From Paracoccus binzhouensis (GTDB taxonomy: Bacteria > Pseudomonadota > Alphaproteobacteria > Rhodobacterales > Rhodobacteraceae), in NCBI RefSeq assembly GCF_016446475.1, contig NZ_JAEHFP010000010.1, positions 1-64,000 on the forward strand: a stretch of 64,000 bases of DNA, in the 5' to 3' direction. Position numbers and translations under genes: made by a program. Below the pieces are notes generated by a model. The model was not told the origin of the DNA and searched no databases. It saw only the letters and a program-made list of their open reading frames with translations. Positions 59,982 to 64,000 of this stretch are shown piece after piece. Position 1 is the first letter of the stretch. Every line of letters starts with the position of its first letter.

Positions 59982-60412
59982 TTTCCTAGTTCATCTAGCT
60001 TGGAGGCATCGTCTTCGTCGATCTGCACGAAGTTCTGCGGTGGATGGAAGTTAAAGATCCGTCGGACGTCTGACACAGTAAGCGGCAAAGCAAATAGATT
60101 CGGCTGACCTAGCTTGAAGACACCGACAGACTCGGCACCCGCAAGATATTCTGCCAAATCTCGCCTATCGATAGCGCCCTCCTTCGTCATACCAAGTGCG
60201 GTATTTGTCTCAACGCGCTCCAGACTGGATACTTCTGCCCAGCCAATTATCGAACTTGTAGGTGCCCCGACATAGAAATAGACGCGACTTGGCTTTTCTC
60301 GGGGAAATCTCTTACGAAAGAACGCTTTGACTCTTCCCTCTACAATCGGCTCAAGCCACTTCCCCTTGAATGAATAGATGACGCTGTGATTTTGATTCGT
60401 TGTACTCATCAC
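59978..60412 (-). CDS. ASCH/PUA-like protein in defence operon
   Basis: A 144-aa protein (SVIYSFKGKWLEPIVEGRVKAFFRKRFPREKPSRVYFYVGAPTSSIIGWAEVSSLERVE). The order strand, E/V-G-R, RKR-P, then VYFYVGAPTSSIIGWAEV, a helix (DLAEYLAGAESVGVFKLG), and the closing HPPQNFVQID matches ASCH/PUA-like proteins, which bind modified nucleobases or RNA; ...PPQ(S/N)F... is a recurring end motif. The identification is from pattern, without a search. It overlaps the methylase ATG and is one base from the helicase stop, so it is a bona fide operon member. GC is lower than in the helicase gene. Confidence 0.65.
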   Translation of the reverse strand: MMSTTNQNHSVIYSFKGKWLEPIVEGRVKAFFRKRFPREKPSRVYFYVGAPTSSIIGWAEVSSLERVETNTALGMTKEGAIDRRDLAEYLAGAESVGVFKLGQPNLFALPLTVSDVRRIFNFHPPQNFVQIDEDDASKLDELGK

Positions 60413-60413
60413 T

Positions 60414-63400
60414 TCACCTCGGTGCTGCGGCGCGAGCTAGGAGGCTCGTTAGGTTGAACTGGATGGCGGTGACATCGAATTTCGGCTCATTATCCTGCAG
60501 CGGGCCGTGGATGTAGCGGGGCTCCCGCGCGAAGCCGTTTTCGACGTGAACGACGGCCAGGATGAACTTCTCCGGCTCGTGTAGTGAAGTGATGATCTCC
60601 TGCCGCGTGAGCATCACGGTGTCCGCGCCGTCGATGCGTCCTTTGACCTCGATAAAGCGCAGGTGCCCCGATTTCGGATCGTGCGACGCGATATCGTAGC
60701 CAATTTTTTGTGCGGAGACGTCGACAGGAACATGCCCGAGCGCGCGTTCTGCGGCCATGACCGCTTCCATCGCGGCGAGTTCGATCGCGCGCCGCGCCGC
60801 CGGATCTTCGGCGAAGCGATTGGGTACGGTTGGTGATTGACGTGCGACAAGAAGACCTCGCGGAATGACCACCATCCCGCCACGCACACGGGGTGGCTGC
60901 GAAGTGATGAACCGCTCCTGTTGCAGCTGGTCCATTCGGCGCTTCTGGCGCTCGGCCAGTTCCTCGGCGCGTCGCTGGGCATTTTGCCAGCTCAGCCGTG
61001 CCTTTTTGCCGGCCTTCTCCTCCTCCTTCAGTTCGAAGGCCCGGGAATCCCAGTAATTGATTTCCTTCTTAAGCCGGGCGCGAACCTCCTGTTCGACTTT
61101 GTCGATTTCCGGAAGCCGGCGAGCTTTGATCTCCGCGATATGCCCCTGTGCCAGCTCCACGGTGGCGAAGCGGATGGCTATCTTCTCCAGCTCACTCGTC
61201 AGCCAATCCTCATTGAGCAGGTCGCGGACAGCGTCGATCTCTTCGGTAGTTGCGGGGCGAAGGTTGAGATGCGGCGCGATACCAGCGTTGACCGCGTCGC
61301 CCGCCTGGTCGATCGCGGCGAACTGGAGGCGTTGTGAGATCACATGCGGTTTGCCGCCACTCGTCATTCGTCCATCCTGAACCGCATGCTCCAGCAGGAA
61401 GATCGCCGAGAGGCTATCGCCCGGGTCAGTGTCATCGACCAGGATCGCGCCTTGCCGCATGATCTGCTCATACTGTTCCCGGATCAGGCTGATCACCGCT
61501 TCCAGCAGCGGGTGCCCAGGACAGATGAAGGCCGCAACCGGTTGCTGGTTGATCAGGCTCTTTTCAAAGCAGATCCGCTCATACTGCTTTTGGATCGGCG
61601 CGCCGGTGCCGATCTGCCGATCGCGTTCGCGGATACGCACCGGTACATGAGTGATTTCCCAGCGCCCTTCCTCACGGCGCTTGAGGCGGCCGCCGAGATG
61701 CTGGAATGCCTCGACGAAGAAACTCTGGATATGATGCGGCTGAAGGCGCAGTGCTTCGGCCCGTTCCATCTCGAGCCGCAGCTCCTCGACTTTGGCTTCG
61801 GGCATGGTGTCGTTGGTCAGGGCCCGCCGCCGGAGCAGCTCAAGCAGGTGCGTCTGGTCGACCGCGCCATCGACCTGCTGCAAAAGGCGAGACTTCACCT
61901 CGTCCTGCTCGCCATACTGAATCGCCTGGAACAGAAGGTCCTTGAGCGCGGTGCCTTCGAACAGTTCACCGAGCACGTCATAGACGCGCCCACCCAGGGC
62001 CTCGCGCGCAGCCTCCAGCTTTTCGAGGAGGCGGGCATAGACTTCGCCCTCGCGCGTGTCACCTGCGACCAGGTTCCAGAGATGGCAAACCTCCGTCTGG
62101 CCGATGCGATGGATGCGGCCGAAGCGTTGTTCAATCTTGTTGGGATTCCAGGGTAGGTCGTAATTGACCATCAGATGTCCGCGCTGAAGGTTGACGCCTT
62201 CACCGGCGGCATCGTTCGCGATCAGCACAAGCAGGTCCTTGTCCTGCATGAAGCGTTCGACCACCTTGCGGCGTTCCTCGCGTGATACGCCGCCGTGGAT
62301 CACATCGACCGCTTCGGGGTTGCCAAGACGCGCGCGCACCTTTTCGAGCAGGTAGTTCAGGGTGTCCTTCGGTTCGGTGAAGATGATCAGCTTTCGGCGG
62401 TTCTTGGCCGAGTCGATCATCAAATCATCGTCGAGGATGCGGTTGAGCTGGCTCCATTTCGTGTCCACGCCGGAACGCAGCACGCCAAGCGCCATGGCTT
62501 CGAGGCTTTTCAGCGTCTCGACCTCAAGAGCGAGCTGCTCCACAGTCTCGGCGGTCGTCGCACCGGTGGAGATCAGGTCCTCGAGCTCGTCGATTTCCTC
62601 CTGCCCATATTCCTCGATGTTGCGCAGGATGTCGGCATTGACCGCCCGCTCGTCGAAGCCTGCCTGGCGACCCTTCGTAGCAAGGCGCGCCTCGCCGAGC
62701 TCGCTTTCCAGACGCTCGCGGCGGCGCTTCAGCGATTGGTAGATTGCGGCTGGCGAAGACGCCAGGCGGCGCTGGAGGATCTGCAAGGCGAAGCCAACAT
62801 TGTTCCGCTTCTTGCCGTCGCCCTCGGCGAAGCGCTGCACGCGGTTCATCTCGGTCCGCACGTACTCAGTGACCGCCGTATAAAGCGCGGCCTCGCCCTC
62901 GGAGAGCTCATACTTGACAGTGTAGGCCCGACGCTCGGGAAACAGCGGCCGGCCATCGAATTTAAGCAGTTCCTCCTTGGTCAGCCGCCGCATCATGTCT
63001 TCTGTATCGGCATAATGGACGCCATCGCGGAACCGGCCCTCGAAGCGGTCACCGTCAAGCAGAGCCATGAAGAGCTGGAAGTCCTCTTCCTTGCCGTTGT
63101 GCGGTGTCGCCGACATCAGCAGCAGGTGGCGACAGGCCTGGCCGAGCTTCTGGCCGATCTGGTATCTCTTGGTGTATTTGACTTCACCGCCGAAATAGGT
63201 GGCCGACATGCGGTGAGCTTCGTCGCAGATGATCAGGTCCCATTCCTGCGCGCTCATGAGCTTGTCCTGGAGCTCTTCATTGCGCGCCAGGACGTCGAGA
63301 CGCACGATCAGCCGGTTGCGGTCGGAGAACGGATTGCCGGATCGTGACGTCTCGATCATGTCGCGCGTGAGGATGTCGAATTCCAGATTGAACTTCTGGC

Positions 63401-63917
63401 CGAGCTCGTCCTGCCACTGCTCGACAAGGCTGCCTGGCGCTACGACGAGGCACCGTTCGAGATCGCTGCGCGCGATCAGTTCCTTGATGAGAAGGCCAGC
63501 CATGATCGTCTTGCCTGCGCCGGGATCGTCGGCGAGGAGGAAGCGCAGTGGCTGACGGGGCAGCATCTCGCCATAGACGGCCGAAATCTGATGGGGCAGC
63601 GGATCGACCAGGCTGGTATGGATCGCGAGATAGGGGTCGAAATAATGTGCAAGCTTGATCCGGTTGGCTTCCGTGACCAGCCGCAGCAATGCGCCGTCGG
63701 CATCGAAGGACCAGGGGCGGCCCGTTTTCTCGACTTCGAGCCGGTGTTCGTCGTCTCGATAGAGAATGGATTCGGCAACGGTTCCACTGTGATCGCGGAA
63801 GACGACGCTAATGGCTTGGTCGCCGATCCAGTCGACGGAAACAACCTGAACCGGCTGCGCGGATGCAATGCCGCGGACGGACGCGCCGTTCTTGATGTCT
63901 TCGAGTCTCGCCCCCAT
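60414..63917 (-). CDS. SNF2-type helicase with C-terminal nuclease-like domain
   Basis: A 1167-aa SF2 helicase of the HepA/SNF2 group. Walker A is LADDPGAGKTIMAGLLIKELI (about 128-148), DEAH box ICDEAHRMSAT (about 230-240), and the C-terminal helicase domain has VIHGGVSREERRKVVERFM, NDAAGEGVNLQRGHLMVNYDLPWNPNKIEQRFGRIHRIGQ (motif VI). The C-terminal 100 residues, IGYDIASHDPKSGHLRFIEVKGRIDGADTVMLTRQEI, form a DUF3883-like domain with the D...EVK pattern of PD-(D/E)xK nucleases. SNF2 helicases of this type serve as translocases in Hma, DISARM and BREX type 3 operons. It precedes the ASCH gene with one base between. Confidence 0.88.
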   Translation of the reverse strand: MGARLEDIKNGASVRGIASAQPVQVVSVDWIGDQAISVVFRDHSGTVAESILYRDDEHRLEVEKTGRPWSFDADGALLRLVTEANRIKLAHYFDPYLAIHTSLVDPLPHQISAVYGEMLPRQPLRFLLADDPGAGKTIMAGLLIKELIARSDLERCLVVAPGSLVEQWQDELGQKFNLEFDILTRDMIETSRSGNPFSDRNRLIVRLDVLARNEELQDKLMSAQEWDLIICDEAHRMSATYFGGEVKYTKRYQIGQKLGQACRHLLLMSATPHNGKEEDFQLFMALLDGDRFEGRFRDGVHYADTEDMMRRLTKEELLKFDGRPLFPERRAYTVKYELSEGEAALYTAVTEYVRTEMNRVQRFAEGDGKKRNNVGFALQILQRRLASSPAAIYQSLKRRRERLESELGEARLATKGRQAGFDERAVNADILRNIEEYGQEEIDELEDLISTGATTAETVEQLALEVETLKSLEAMALGVLRSGVDTKWSQLNRILDDDLMIDSAKNRRKLIIFTEPKDTLNYLLEKVRARLGNPEAVDVIHGGVSREERRKVVERFMQDKDLLVLIANDAAGEGVNLQRGHLMVNYDLPWNPNKIEQRFGRIHRIGQTEVCHLWNLVAGDTREGEVYARLLEKLEAAREALGGRVYDVLGELFEGTALKDLLFQAIQYGEQDEVKSRLLQQVDGAVDQTHLLELLRRRALTNDTMPEAKVEELRLEMERAEALRLQPHHIQSFFVEAFQHLGGRLKRREEGRWEITHVPVRIRERDRQIGTGAPIQKQYERICFEKSLINQQPVAAFICPGHPLLEAVISLIREQYEQIMRQGAILVDDTDPGDSLSAIFLLEHAVQDGRMTSGGKPHVISQRLQFAAIDQAGDAVNAGIAPHLNLRPATTEEIDAVRDLLNEDWLTSELEKIAIRFATVELAQGHIAEIKARRLPEIDKVEQEVRARLKKEINYWDSRAFELKEEEKAGKKARLSWQNAQRRAEELAERQKRRMDQLQQERFITSQPPRVRGGMVVIPRGLLVARQSPTVPNRFAEDPAARRAIELAAMEAVMAAERALGHVPVDVSAQKIGYDIASHDPKSGHLRFIEVKGRIDGADTVMLTRQEIITSLHEPEKFILAVVHVENGFAREPRYIHGPLQDNEPKFDVTAIQFNLTSLLARAAAPR

Positions 63918-63942
63918 TAGCCGACTTGCCTCCGAAATGCGG

Positions 63943-64000
63943 TCATAGCTGATATTCCGCCTGTTCCAGCGCTGCTTCGGTTTCCTTCCGGTTCACCGTA
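63943..64000 (-). CDS. 3' end of upstream gene in the defence operon
   Basis: The last 18 codons of a gene running in from beyond the window: ...TVNRKETEAALEQAEYQL, then TGA at 63943-63945. It lies 25 bases before the helicase ATG on the same strand, so it is very likely the preceding gene of the same operon. The fragment is helical and acidic, and too short to identify. It will decide which system this is. Confidence 0.55.
   Translation of the reverse strand, partial: TVNRKETEAALEQAEYQL

Noticed and set aside
1-64000. CRISPR array, tRNA or rRNA genes, and insertion sequences with terminal repeats
   Set aside because: None was seen: no regularly spaced repeats, no cloverleaf sequence and no DDE transposase in any frame.

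Overview
The window is GC-rich (about 60-65% by eye) and looks like an alphaproteobacterium (Rhizobiales, Rhodobacterales or Sphingomonadales). The evidence is an RlxS/DUF3363 relaxase with a complete trb mating-pair cluster including the TrbK-alt type protein, an FseA/QseM-type DUF2285 regulatory cassette like that of Mesorhizobium ICEMlSym(R7A), an exact alphaproteobacterial SOS box (GAAC-N7-GAAC), and an imuA-imuB-dnaE2 mutagenesis cassette. Most of the window is the backbone of an integrative and conjugative element (ICE) or a related conjugative plasmid. No tRNA, rRNA, CRISPR array or att site was found, so the ends of the element are not defined here.

Layout. (1) 1-4.4 kb: a large serine recombinase running off the left edge, a TacA/TacT-type toxin-antitoxin pair, a secreted thermonuclease, and an SRAP (HMCES/YedK) protein with a small overlapping partner. 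(2) 4.7-13 kb: a UvrD/HelD-like helicase with a C-terminal zinc ribbon, then SOS-controlled imuA, imuB and dnaE2; dnaE2 is broken by an internal deletion with frameshift. (3) 13-14.4 kb: a divergent HxlR regulator with SRPBCC and TfoX-like genes. (4) 14.4-30.1 kb: ICE accessory genes: ArdC antirestriction, DUF2958, RadC, ParB-like, a run of small conserved proteins of unknown function, a 1440-aa methyltransferase/strawberry-notch helicase, a Toprim protein, DUF2493 and a membrane protein. Five of these genes are preceded by the same kind of structured leader (a candidate radC RNA motif). (5) 30.7-35.8 kb: regulation and replication: DUF736, a QseC-like repressor with palindromic operators, a QseM-like DUF2285 protein, an FseA-like activator split across two frames by a probable +1 programmed frameshift, RdfS-like excisionase, RepA with candidate oriV inside its 3' end, ParA, a ribbon-helix-helix protein and DUF2840. 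(6) 35.8-51.8 kb: transfer: TraF, DUF736, lytic transglycosylase, candidate oriT, relaxase RlxS, TraG, a CopG-like protein and trbB-C-D-E-J-K-L-F-G-I. (7) 51.8-53.7 kb: TetR and LysR regulators. (8) 53.8-64 kb, minus strand: a defence-type operon of SNF2 helicase with nuclease-like tail, ASCH/PUA-like protein, DUF1156 DNA methylase and DUF499 ATPase with an N-terminal HEPN-like segment. It is Hma-like or related to BREX type 3, and its first gene lies outside the window.

How the parts would work together (inference from the named families): QseC/QseM hold FseA in check; FseA, made only when ribosomes shift frame, switches on rdfS just downstream; excision, RepA/ParA maintenance and relaxase/Trb transfer follow. 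ArdC protects the incoming strand, while the helicase-methylase-ATPase operon guards the host against other DNA. The most interesting items are the frameshifted fseA cassette, the repeated structured leaders, the oriV- and oriT-like repeat clusters, and the ASCH and HEPN additions to the defence operon.
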